This document shows positions 1 through 9,647 of a stretch of 30,586 bases of DNA, piece by piece. The DNA is from Heliocybe sulcata (taxonomy: Eukaryota; Basidiomycota; Agaricomycetes; Gloeophyllales; Gloeophyllaceae): positions 1,722,111 through 1,752,696 of the forward strand of contig ML213505.1 in NCBI GenBank assembly GCA_004369045.1, read 5' to 3'. The position numbers and the translations under genes are program-made. The notes under the pieces were generated by a model. It did not search any database. It saw only the letters and a list, made by a program, of their open reading frames with translations, and was not told the DNA's origin. Every line of letters begins with the position of its first letter. Position 1 is the first letter of the stretch.

Positions 1-292
1 CAACAGGTCGATCTCCACTCTAGCATTGTACTCTTCTGGTCTAGCAAGCAGTCGTGATCCTCTGGTCTAGTAAGCAAGCGGCATCTCTACTCTCCTTCGC
101 AACAGGTCGATTTCTTCTGGTAATGTCTCGTCTGGTCTGTCAAATGGTTGCGCTCCTACTGGTCTAGCAAGCTGTCGATTTCTGTTCTCCTCTCACCCCA
201 TTGCTCTAGTCCTCGCAACAGGTCGATCTCCACTCTAGCAATCGTACTCTTCTGGTCTAGCAAGCAGCCGTAATCCTCTGGTCTAGCAAGCG
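1..292. repeat. Degenerate higher-order direct repeats
   Basis: The core TCTGGTCTAGCAAG (with small changes) occurs at about 35, 61, 131, 157, 251 and 277, always as pairs 26 nt apart. A larger unit beginning CAACAGGTCGATCTCC at position 1 recurs at 216 with few changes over about 80 nt, and a diverged copy begins at 100. Single extra cores lie at 993-1006 and 7651-7664. No open frame follows the periodicity, so this looks like a non-coding local repeat. The block may continue left of the window. The origin is unknown. Confidence 0.8.
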
Positions 293-299
293 CTCGTTG

Positions 300-960
300 T
301 CGCCTTTTCCATAAACACAACTGTCACAGCCAGAATACTCTCTAACTTGCATCATAACTCTAGTCATTTCTCGGTGATTGTTGGACTATGTGATGCAGTT
401 GTCAAGGTAAGCCCCTGTCGTTCGCTCATATTTCATTGATTGAATAAGTCTTCCTAGGCTATCAAGTTCCCCCGAAATTGTCTACCGACTGTGTCCCCTG
501 TGTCAAGTACTCAAGCCTGATCTTGTTCCCTTACGGTATGCCCTTCGCACCGTCCAACAGTCCTATACTAACGAGTGGCACCGAGCAGCTTTCATGCGCG
601 CCGAGCGCAGTGAGTATTTCCCTCACCATTGTAATGGCAGAGCTGACATGCCCACATGTTTCACAGTACCACGTCGAGGGCGGCACAAGCGCAGCCCTCC
701 CATAAGCATAGCTTCCACTTACTATCTCGACCTCCTCATACTTCCAAAAAAATTTTAGTTCCGCGTATCGGTGGGTGTGTGATCTAGCGGTCGAGGTAAG
801 CCCTCCTCTTGCGCGTCAACTTACGCCTTTCCCAGAGTCACAGGTCCAACTGTATCTTTTCTGTCGTCGCATCAAGGTGAGTATCGCAATTACGTCCCCG
901 TCACCCAGCCTACTGATTGGTCTAACTCCGGTCGCGGGCAGGTGCTCGTACTATGTGGTT
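300..960 (+). ncRNA. Possible spliced non-coding transcript
   Basis: Five plausible GT-AG introns occur in a row on the plus strand: 407-457, 536-588, 610-666, 796-843 and 877-941. Lengths are 51, 53, 57, 48 and 65 nt, typical of basidiomycetes. Donors are GTAAGC, GTATGC, GTGAGT, GTAAGC and GTGAGT. The 536-588 intron carries a consensus TACTAAC branch site at 566-572, and 610-666 carries CTGAC. The exons between them are about 20-130 nt, and I found no continuous reading frame when they are joined. This fits a spliced long non-coding RNA, a 5' UTR of an unrecognised gene, or remains of a decayed multi-exon gene. Transcription is not shown by the sequence. Confidence 0.35.
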
Positions 961-1006
961 ATTTGTCTTATTTTTATCAAGTTCAGGCGTCTTCTGGTCT
1001 AGCAAG

Positions 1007-1781
1007 TGGTTCGTTCTATCCTGTCTCCTCTTCCGCTCCTCATCTCCCGCTACCTTTGCTTTGCTCCCTCCTCCTGGTCCTATACAAAAACTACGTCGCC
1101 GATCCCACCCCCAGCTATCATATTCCAGGGAGACTCGGGCTGTCCGATGCGGCTCTCAAGATGAGATTTCTTTCTATTTGCATTCCATGGTGCTAATTAT
1201 TACGATGCATGCACGGCGGGAACAGTATGAAATACACTGTGTCCTCTCCGACGATCGACCTCATCATCCTTGCAACTTGCGAAAGCCCAATTTTTCTGAA
1301 GAACGTAAAGTGACTATCTTTGCTGATCGTATCGTCTTATTTCTAATGTATGTCAGCAGCTAACACTGTGTGAACGGCCGCGTTGTTTCAAGTATGCGAG
1401 TGCTTGCTGCTGCGACTTTTGTATTCGATGTACCGTGCTGCCGTGCTGCTAATGTTGTTATCTTGCCTGTTCGAAACACACGAGTCGTGACTCTTCTATG
1501 AAGTCAGTATTCTGTAAACCTTCACTTGCTTTGGAAGGAAATGCCAAGCGCGCTACTGAGCCTCTCGACCGCGGTCGCAAATATCACCCAAGATGGTAGA
1601 CGCACTACCTGATCAAGCTAGGGAATTCCAGCGGACCCACGTGGGCTAGGTTCCTTCCTCCCACCATGAAGCTCTTCAAAAGTTATTGAACGGACCGCCG
1701 ACAATGCAAGTCAAGAATAAACCATACCTTGTGATGTCCCACCCGGACAATACTTCTATGCATACCCTCGCTCTCGTGGGG
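1007..1781. other. Intergenic, no gene recognised
   Basis: About 0.8 kb between the intron-rich non-coding stretch and the carboxylesterase promoter. An open frame spans 953-1363 on the plus strand, but its translation has no recognisable domain and starts inside the repeat zone. Nothing else is supported. Confidence 0.6.
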
Positions 1782-1788
1782 TATAAGT
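1782..1788 (+). promoter_or_regulatory. TATA-like box of the carboxylesterase gene
   Basis: TATAAGT lies 45 nt upstream of the start codon at 1827, on the coding strand of the carboxylesterase. It is a short motif and is supported mainly by position. Confidence 0.5.
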
Positions 1789-1826
1789 AGCCGCAGGCGT
1801 TTGGAGATGGCCCAGCACCGGGCAAG

Positions 1827-4154
1827 ATGGTCGCGCCCCGTCTACGTGCCCTGATACTGGGTCTTGTCTTCCAGGCCACTGTCGCAGTTTCCTGGCAAAC
1901 CCCTACGTCGCCTCAACTCACGTCAGCCCTTGGACCCGTCGTAAACCTCGGCTACGCCGCGTACGCAGGGAACAGTACGACACCTACCGGCGAAGCTGAC
2001 GGACCAGTGACTTTCTTCGGAGGGATACCTTATGCTCAGCCGCCTCTAGGCGATCTACGCTTTAGAGCTCCGCAGCCCTTGGATGAGAGCTGGAAAAGTG
2101 GAGGGTATGTGAACGTCACTGACGCGAGGAACTGGGGACCGGCGTGTATTCAGCAACCCGCGGTGGTAGGAGCTGGATCCGAAGGTATGGAATAGTGCAT
2201 AACTCGTCGAATCAGAGGAGCCAATAAGATTCATAGATTGTCTGCTGCTGAACGTATGGAAGCCGACCAATGCAACCCCGGGTGACAACCTCCCGGTCGT
2301 GGTCTACATATATGTATGCTAATATCTGGCAAGCCACATCACTTATTTCTTACGTGCCATCTATAGGGCGGAGGCTTCTATGCCGGAGTACGCTCGTACA
2401 GTACTTTTGATCTCCCATTCTTGACTCACGCCACGTAGACTACCCAAGGCTTCCCGCTGTACGACTGGGTCGACCAACACCCAACAGGCATCATCGGTGT
2501 ATCCATGGGCTACCGCCTCAACGTCCTCGGCTTCCTCTCGGGTAACGAAGTGCAAGCAGACGGCGACGCCAACGCCGGGCTGCTCGACCAGCGCGCCGCC
2601 ATCGAGTGGGTGCAGAGGAACATAGGGCAGTTTGGCGGGAACCCGGACGAGATTACGATCTCGGGGGAGAGCGCTGGCGGGGCGAGTGTGGTTATGCAGA
2701 TTACTGCGTATGGAGGTGGGCTCTTCTGGCAGTTTTGCGTTTTCGTATGGCTGATTCTATACGGGATAGGGACCAGAGGAGCTCCGTTCAAGCGAGCCAT
2801 CGCTCAGTCCATTGGATACGGATACACGGCCAATCTGACACTCCAAGAAGAGCTCTTCCGTATGCGCCACTCCACCTTGGACCCAAACTGTCCTCACTGA
2901 CGCACCTACACAGAAAATGTAACCCAAGCTGCCGGCTGCCCCTCCTCCGGCCCCGCCGCAATGTCCTGCCTCCGCTCCGCCTCCCTGGGCGCCATCGTAT
3001 CCGCAGTCAACCACGTCCCCCTGGGCCGCGTCGCCCCAGTCGTCGACGGGCCCTCCGGCTTCATCCCGGAACTTCCGTCGCGCTTGGTCGCATCTGGTAA
3101 TTTCACGCCGGTGGAGTTCATTGGGGGCCACTGCGCGAATGACGGGAGGACCTTCGTAGGTGGTACCCCTAGTCAGTTCCAGACGGACGAGGACGTAGCG
3201 AGGTTGGTATTTGCGAGGTGGCCTGGGGTGGTGGGTGTATGCGTCGTTGCCTGCGCAAGAATCTTACTCACGAGTTACGTGCGTCTACGCAGAATAATGA
3301 AACAATCCAGCAGGCTCTTCAATTATACCCTGCACCAGGAACGCCCGGAAGTCCGTTTGCGACGCAGTACGACAGGGCGTGGACGATGGCGCAGGAAATA
3401 ATATTCGGCTGCTTGTGCGTACCAGGGTTACACAGATGGCTTCCCCGCTGACCTGGTCTTATCAGCGATTGGTACACTGAGAATGCGATGATAGAGAAGG
3501 GAGTGAGTAACGTGTTCGCGTTCAGGTCTGTCGTTGCTTTTCGCAGTTCTAGGAAATACACCTGACTGATGCGCTGTGCTTGTGATAGGTGGAATGCGCC
3601 AGATACGGTGCTCTATAATGCTGCACCGTATCAAGGGGTTATGCATACATCTGATATATACTTCTTGTTTGACGGTAAGAGACATCAAATTTCATGACAT
3701 TCGTGCGCTGATGGGACTGCTCCTGAAACTAGGTACCAAGTGAGCCATGCTGAGCTGCTCGAGGCTGGCCCTGGGTGTACTCATCATATCGTCTTCAGCC
3801 CAACTGCGAATGCGGGAGCGGCATTCACGCCATTCAATGCTGTGCGTATCTGAGTTCCCTCATACGCCCATAACTTAACCTAACGTCTTACAACAGACCG
3901 AGAAGCTTCTCTCATCGCAGGCCATCTCCTACTGGACGTCCTTCGCGTCCTCCGGCAACCCATCAACGAGCAAGACGTCCTATTCACCCGCGTGGACCTA
4001 CTTCACAAACGGCACGCAGAACTACCGGATGGTCATGACGGAGGGCACGTCGCTGAATGCCACAGCAAGTGCGATGGAGATGTACCCGCCTGCTGAAATC
4101 GAGAGGTGCAGGTTCTGGATGCAGGCGAATGTCACAGAGCAGACGGCTATCTGA
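1827..4154 (+). CDS. Secreted type-B carboxylesterase/lipase
   Basis: An alpha/beta-hydrolase of the type-B carboxylesterase family (PF00135), expected to hydrolyse carboxylic esters outside the cell. Eleven exons keep phase throughout: 1827-2184, 2237-2313, 2367-2387, 2439-2715, 2770-2859, 2914-3230, 3293-3414, 3466-3525, 3589-3674, 3741-3841, 3897-4154; 588 aa, normal for the family. Residues 1-22 form a signal peptide (basic start, hydrophobic core). The oxyanion-hole motif is IYGGGF and the nucleophile elbow is GESAGG with Ser230. His472 in VSHAEL is the likely catalytic His. The acid is probably the Asp of HCANDGR, where many relatives have Glu. Several N-glycosylation sequons occur. Exon 6 could end at 3236 instead, adding two residues. 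The intron before exon 10 must end in AAG at 3740: the nearer TAG at 3732 gives an immediate stop. The intron at 2716-2769 is in frame, so it could be retained. The substrate cannot be told. Confidence 0.93.
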
Positions 4155-4565
4155 GGGTATTTCGGTTTGGTCCGAGGTAGCGCATCCATCAGACGCAGTC
4201 GTACGAGACGGTCTATATGATTTAATTCGCTCTGTTGCCAGATGGATCATACAGTCCGAACGTACTAGATAATATGAAGAGGCGGAACCCGCGCGAAAGA
4301 GCAGCATACTGAGATTCGAGACGAGGTCAGCCACGAAGGGAGGAGATCACTGCGGCTGACATGGCTGGCATAGCGATTCTGTCTGCCAAGGCCTACAATG
4401 TCAGCCACCCACACTATATAGACGGAGGCATCCTGGCACGTCCCTCATCCACCTCTTCCGTCACCACTCCTACCTAGAGAACGGGCCTACCGCTCCTCTT
4501 ATCACACTCCTTTCTAAGCACCCTCATTGCATCACCTCCTCCCTCGCATCTACTGTCGTGCCACA
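4155..4565. promoter_or_regulatory. Intergenic with TATA box for the small membrane gene
   Basis: This holds the carboxylesterase 3' end and the promoter of the next gene. TATATAG lies at 4415-4421, followed by a pyrimidine-rich leader of about 140 nt up to CCACAATG at 4561-4568. No other feature is seen. Confidence 0.5.
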
Positions 4566-5014
4566 ATGCCTGAGATTGACGGCTCTGCACCTGGTAAGAC
4601 GAGCTTCTCCATAACTGCCTATGCCCAGCCGCTCACCGTCAAACAGCCCTAGTCATCGCGGCCTGCTTCGTCGTCTTCATGATCATCTTCGGGTTCTTCT
4701 GGAGTGCGTACAGTGTCGTTGGCTACATCCGGACCCGCGCCGTCGTGCAGACCATGGACGTCGAAGCTCGGACAAACACATCCCCTACATCTGAAAGCGA
4801 CCGGTCAGAAAAGGAGGGGATCGTGACAGTGCCCGGCACGGGCCCCATAACACTCTTGGTAACGCCAGCAAGCCCGGCGAAGAACAAGGCGTTCTCGCGG
4901 GAGACGCGTGAGGGAGAGGAGGAACAGACCGGAAGAAAGGCGTTGGAGTACGCGAGAACGCTCTCACTTGCCTCCGATGAAACTGAATGCTTGCAGGAGT
5001 TGAGGAGAGTTTGA
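4566..5014 (+). CDS. Small single-pass membrane protein, unknown function
   Basis: Two exons, 4566-4593 and 4647-5014, are joined over a 53-nt intron (GTAAGA...AACAG) to encode 131 aa. The start ATG sits in a good context (CCACAATGC) after a TATA box and a pyrimidine-rich leader, and the short first exon makes the frame continuous. Residues 1-9 are short and acidic, followed by one strong transmembrane helix at about residues 10-36, rich in V, I and F. The C-terminal 95 residues are hydrophilic and charged (E/R/S/T-rich, with an EGEEEQ stretch) and probably disordered. The topology suggests a short outside or lumenal N-terminus and a cytosolic tail. I recognise no family. Small proteins of this kind are common and poorly annotated in Agaricomycetes. 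Confidence 0.72.
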
Positions 5015-7728
5015 GCGCGACATGGACTGTCTTTACTGTTTCGTTCTTTTGATTGCTTGGCATAATGGGCTTGCGGACGTATCACTGCTGTATTTCATTG
5101 GTCAGCTTGGACACACAGATAAACATACCTGATTCCTCCGAGCCACGACCTCGATCAGAACGCAAGCCGCAAAACAAATTGCGACATGCATCTCGACCGG
5201 TGGAAATGTCCCGAAATCATATCTGCCCGAAAGCGAGATAGGTGGAAAAAATTATGCCAAGCGACGAGTCAGACTCGCCACTCGACCAAGCAAGCACACC
5301 AGCCAATTCGCGCCTATCCACTCTCGAGGCCACAAGGCCACCCCCGCTATGACAACAGCCCACCGGTTAACCGACAGACACTCCAACCGCATGTGTTGGG
5401 CAGCCCCTGCTCCACTGCTACTTCCCCCGGTTTAGTCAACGCAGGGTTTTCACACCACCTACCGTCTCAAAGTCCGTCATCCGCAGCCACCCTTCGCGAC
5501 AACACTACTCGACAGAAGCATTGGCATCACCCAGACATACCACCCCGCATCGGAGCGGCCTTCCTCCCACCCGTACCTCAACCCACCTCTCGCCGGCCAC
5601 CCGTCTACCGCCTTCTCAACGCCCGCCTCCGTGCGTATTACCGACAGCCTCCCATTACTCCCGATAGCGACGCCCTCCCAGGATGACATGCCCCCACCTA
5701 CACCCGTGGACCAGACAACCCTCACTCGCCGCTTAGCGCTCTACGCAGCAGGAGCACTCGAGCCGTAACTCTGTTGCTTGTCCCGTGGGACGCACAACCG
5801 CCCCCACCACAAGAGGTATGCAGTACAGAGCTCGGAGCCGCCCTTTATGTAATCCAGCAGGTAATAGGCGTTGCGTGAGACGGAACACCCTGATCAACAA
5901 GCGCACTCCGGACGAAATGGTGTCGCATGAGGCTGCCAGTACAAAGGAGGAGACAAAGCGGAAAAGCACGAATAGACGGACGAACCGGGTCTTAGAGGCC
6001 TAGCAGGCTGAGAAACAAAGTAGCAGTAGAGCACGCAAGCTAGGTATGGCAGAGGTCTGGGTTTGGCGCGGACGCAAGCTTAGCGTGTCAAGCGGTGAAG
6101 CCAGATGGAGCATCAGGAGATCTTGACGGCAGGTGAAGACTGCTTACTAACGCACAGCGGTCATCATAGTCCGCCTTCCTGTAGTGAAAGGGTAAGAGTT
6201 GGGGGCGGATAGGCATCGACTAGTGCGTCGAGCTTGCATCTGTGACGAGGTCAGTAACAGGAGCACGGGAAGACGATTAGACAGTACATACACGACGTGC
6301 ACTTGCGCCCAGAACGACCTCCGAAGCCGCTGAACCATTTCCATCTCAGTGCTCTCCTGTGCGTGCCTTTTGTATCATGCGTTGACGGTCCCAATCCGGG
6401 CTCCACTGTCCAAGTCTCCACGGAGCCATGTAGATCTCGCAGTGCACGCCGGCACTTCCGGGCTACCCATCCAACCCCCCGCATGCGATTCCGGCTGGGA
6501 ACGCGGCAGGAAAGAAGGAAGAGCCCGCGGCGATGGGGATCTACTCAAACTTCGCCGGGGTTTGGACATCAAGTGCCCAGCGATGTGAGTCAAAAAGACT
6601 CAGACTACCAGTGCCTGTGCGAAGGCTCGTTTTACTCCATCTCAGAGTGAGGATGGATGCTTTGTAGAGGACGTCATATGTGAGAGGATAGGACCCAGTG
6701 CATACCATCTCCAGATGCAGTCGAGGCAGCATGAGCAACGCTGGGTGAATGAAACCAATGATGGTTTGTGCGTATCCCAGTCGGCAACACTCCAGCTGAG
6801 CCGGCTTCTGTCCTTTGTGCGCAACTCGCTCTCTCGCATGCTGCACCCAAAGTCCCGCGACGCTTCTCTAGTGTCCTCCGCCAGGCTAGTTGACTTGGTA
6901 GTCCGGACGTCAATGGTTCCATGCCTTCCAGGCATCGCCTTCCTTCTTCTGGCCTAGAGCCAGAATCCAGGACCCCGTGGCAACGCGGGCAGGAACCTGT
7001 ACGTGGACGTCCCTAGCCATGCCTTTGGACACGTTCCGGAGATGCGATAGTAGATGCAGCACTTGAGGTCATTGCAAGCAAGAGGAGGAAGGAAGCGACA
7101 GCGTGGAAGCGCACCGATACTCCAGCGACTGACACCTTTCGGAGGTAAGGCAGCACCACGATCTCGACGCTCTCAGCACATTAATAACAGCCATTGCCCA
7201 GACTGCTCCGTCCCAAGCATCGGTCTCCTCGCGAGCAGAAGGTGACACATGGCAGCCTATAGACACTTAGGGTTAGGATTCACTTCGGGTTAGGAAGTGA
7301 CTTGGCTGGTAGCAGGAACAAGGACAGTGGCGGAAAGGGTGTCTTCGCATGAAAAGGGGTCTGGAGCGATGAGGACCATCGGAGAGGCGCTGAGGGAGGT
7401 CGTGGACAGCGAGCTCCGTTCTGGAGGTCGCTGCTGATGCACGTCGAGTGTCAAGTCGCGTCCTGCCACAAGTTTGGTTATCAGAGATGTCGCGTATACA
7501 AGCGCAAATAACGCGCACATGTGTACAAATATGGTATTACAAGTACAAAGTTCAGCCACACCTTGCCTTGCTCAACCTCTGCTATGCAGGTCATACATAC
7601 ATCTTGCCTTCGAATCGCAACGGCTGGATTTGTGTGCTCGGCGATGTTCCTCTGGTCTAGCAGGCACGCGCACATATTATTCTGCCATGTACAGTCTTGC
7701 AGAAGGGCCTCACCGCGTTAGGAACCCT
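5015..7728. other. Long gene-poor interval
   Basis: Apart from the C-rich stretch at 5252-5768, listed separately, no conserved domain, plausible exon chain, tRNA or rRNA was found on either strand. Open frames of 60-117 codons overlap each other in all frames and have no family-like composition. One stray TCTGGTCTAGCAGG core, as in the repeat block at the start of the window, lies at 7651-7664. A lone TTAGGGTTAGG is at 7267-7277. Confidence 0.55.
5252..5768 (+). pseudogene. Possible decayed Ser/Pro-rich protein gene
   Basis: This C-rich stretch has long stop-free runs in all three plus frames, and each carries protein-like pieces. From ATG 5252 one frame gives a Ser/Asp/Pro-rich start (PSDESDSPLDQ...) and stops after about 30 codons. 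A second frame, open from 5186 to 5686, is rich in S, P, Q and H. The third, from about 5430 to 5768, ends with a sensible Pro/Thr-rich segment (ATPSQDDMPPPTPVDQ). The pieces look like one disordered protein broken by frameshifts, but low-stop C-rich DNA can mimic this. No family is recognised and no intron set joins the frames cleanly. Confidence 0.25.
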
Positions 7729-7864
7729 GTGCTCTAGTTGTGAATCAGCGGCCTTGCGGTTCTCTCGTTCCAAACGACTGGTTATTCTGGAGCGAAACGG
7801 ATCCTATATTATGCAGACATGAACGTGACATCTCCAAGTCCAGGAGAAATCGGGTATCAATGAT
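7729..7864. repeat. Left part of paralogous block, split by the retrotransposon
   Basis: This matches 17481-17637, the 3' flank of the intact PMP3 gene. Shared runs include GACTGGTTATTCTGGAGCGAAA and AGTCCAGGAGAAATC, and the match ends at CAATGAT (7858-7864). In the intact copy CAATGAT is followed at once by ACGTCAAAGAT. Here the corresponding ACGTCGAAGAT is found only at 13365, on the other side of the retrotransposon. Confidence 0.85.
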
Positions 7865-7944
7865 TGCCGCACAAGGACTGACGTGAGGGACGAACGGCTC
7901 AGACTTATGTCCAGCCAAGCTAAGAGCGACGCACGAGGCGCCAC

Positions 7945-7996
7945 GCGCTGAGCACGCGTCTTCCCACGTGCGACTTATTTTCTGCGTGCTCAGCGC
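7945..7996. repeat. Perfect 13-bp inverted repeat in the element's 5' end
   Basis: GCGCTGAGCACGC at 7945-7957 is the exact reverse complement of GCGTGCTCAGCGC at 7984-7996, with a 26-nt loop. It lies 20 nt inside the proposed left end and upstream of the gag-like ORF. It could be a recombinase-binding or RNA structural element. Confidence 0.85.
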
Positions 7997-8156
7997 GCCC
8001 TCGCCTTTCTCCCGGTTACGCGTCGCTCGCCTGCTTGGCACGTCGCGTTCGTCTTTGTCTCTGCGTTGCTCGTAGCCTACGTTACCTCCGGCTAATCATC
8101 ACCTTCCGACTCTACGTTAATACTTAATCTCTCCTTCGGCTCCACCGTTTTTCGCA

Positions 8157-9557
8157 ATGACTCAATATTCAAATCAAAAACACAAGTCTCTTAATGTTCA
8201 GGCCTGGAAGGCCTGGGTCTCTAGCCTAAGTCTTTCTCAGAGGAGGGAAGAGAACGGTTTAAGGAAGGCTGCTAATTCTATTAAACAGTCCATCCGAGAG
8301 GTAGCTGCGAGCAGGCAGGGCCCAGACGCGGCCGCAGATGCAAGCGCTGGCACGCAAGATCCCGCCGGCGACGCAGACCGGCTTTCAAGCGTGTCCTCGG
8401 ACGCGTCCTTGATCAGCATCGAAGAAGAGGACACCCTGGATGGCCGCACGCCACCTCCGCCTTCCCCACCAAAGACGCCACCACCGCCGCCTAGAAGTTT
8501 TATGGGGCTATCCCCCAAGACTTGGGCGAAGCGCATCCTCAGCTCACCCGACGACGCGCCAGTTCCGGCGAGCAAGAGGAAGTGCACCCTGCGTACGACA
8601 GCGGGCGAGGTGTCGGTGAGACCCGGAGAATCTCTCCAGCTCTCTGGCTTCCACGACGAGCTGTACAACCTGTCCGACAACAACATCTACATGCCGATCA
8701 CGGTTTTCACCCTCAAGTCCCTCACGAAATTCATGGAAGAGGGCAGCTCCATGAAGAAGGTCAAACTGGACAACAAGGTCCGCGTGGTGGACCTCGTCTG
8801 GCTCCCAGACGAGAGGAAGACGGAGATCTGGGAGTGGAGGCAGGGTCGAGACAATTTCCTCCGGTTTGCCGCTAAGATAGGTGACGACCTCTACGTCAAG
8901 AGATGGTTTGATCATTTTCAGTGGTTCCTCAACCTCGAGGACTTCAACGACAACTGGTCTGCCATCCGGGAGACCGACATCATCCTCCGCAAGAGATACC
9001 ACTCTGAACCCTTCGAATTCAACCCCGCTTTCTACCACCTCAAGTACCTGGAGGTCCGCATGAACATCGGACCGAGATCGGTCGAGAGCTCGAGGACAGA
9101 GGGCGACTCTAAGGTGGCGGAGGCGAACGTCTTGCTGTCGCAAGCTAAGTCCTTCCTCAACTCTCTCCAGTCCAAGTTCGCCCAAGGGTCTTCTTCGGGC
9201 AGATCTCGTGGTGGATTCGGCGGCCAGGGACATGGCCTTGGTGCTCCCTTTCAGCCAGGCAACGGGGGTGGCCCTTCGGCGCCCGTCTGCCTCGTCTGCG
9301 CACGGAAGGGGCACATGGTTCCAGGCTACTCGTTCAACCGATTCTCAGACAACAGCCAAATCTTCGCGGAAGGTCGCAACAGCTTCTTGTTCGCCAGGGG
9401 CCGCGACGACGAGATCTGTCGGCGCTGGAATGCGCTCGGCGACAGGGCCCACTGCAACCACAGCGGGCGTGACAGGAGGCAGCATATCTGCTCCTTCTGT
9501 GGCCACTCCGGTCATCACGCCTTCAAGTTCACCTGCAGGGCCGATCCTAACAAGTGA
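8157..9557 (+). CDS. Gag-like protein of the retrotransposon
   Basis: A 466-aa ORF in the first position of the element, expected to bind the element's RNA and form the particle. The N-terminal third is charged and disordered, with proline runs at about residues 100-112 (PPPPSPPKTPPPPP). A folded-looking middle region (about 150-320) is rich in W, F and L. A Gly/Ser/Arg-rich linker follows. The C-terminus has two Cys/His clusters: CLVCARKGH, and a zinc-knuckle-like C445-X2-C448-X4-H453-X6-C460. Start ATG 8157 follows a pyrimidine-rich leader. The stop at 9555 may be bypassed: an intron at 9554-9647 would join this frame to the RT frame with correct phase. Sequence similarity to known gag proteins could not be checked. 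Confidence 0.8.
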   Translation: MTQYSNQKHKSLNVQAWKAWVSSLSLSQRREENGLRKAANSIKQSIREVAASRQGPDAAADASAGTQDPAGDADRLSSVSSDASLISIEEEDTLDGRTPPPPSPPKTPPPPPRSFMGLSPKTWAKRILSSPDDAPVPASKRKCTLRTTAGEVSVRPGESLQLSGFHDELYNLSDNNIYMPITVFTLKSLTKFMEEGSSMKKVKLDNKVRVVDLVWLPDERKTEIWEWRQGRDNFLRFAAKIGDDLYVKRWFDHFQWFLNLEDFNDNWSAIRETDIILRKRYHSEPFEFNPAFYHLKYLEVRMNIGPRSVESSRTEGDSKVAEANVLLSQAKSFLNSLQSKFAQGSSSGRSRGGFGGQGHGLGAPFQPGNGGGPSAPVCLVCARKGHMVPGYSFNRFSDNSQIFAEGRNSFLFARGRDDEICRRWNALGDRAHCNHSGRDRRQHICSFCGHSGHHAFKFTCRADPNK

Positions 9558-9647
9558 CCCGTGTCTTCCACCCACCTGCTCAGCCTGCCTTTTCCCTTCT
9601 TGCACTTCTTGTCTTGACGCCTCCTGCTGCTCTCATATCGCCAATAG
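9554..9647 (+). other. Candidate intron joining gag to RT
   Basis: GTGACC...CCAATAG, 94 nt and pyrimidine-rich, with TTGAC as a possible branch site. It removes the gag stop codon and joins AA to A in phase, leading directly into ICTPYDPVAFDK, the start of the RT-like sequence. The donor is weak. A ribosomal frameshift is the alternative. Confidence 0.4.

Noticed and set aside
1-292. CRISPR-like array
   Set aside because: Repeats are degenerate and unevenly spaced, spacers are not unique, and the genome is eukaryotic.
953-1363. 136-codon plus-strand open frame
   Set aside because: It starts within the repeat zone, has no domain, no splice partners and low-complexity hydrophobic/Ser content.
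7267-7277. TTAGGGTTAGG, possible interstitial telomere repeat
   Set aside because: It has fewer than two full units, with no extended array, so chance is likely.
8544-9314. 256-codon open frame antisense to gag
   Set aside because: It is a shadow of the gag-like ORF; composition mirrors the sense codons and no motif is present.
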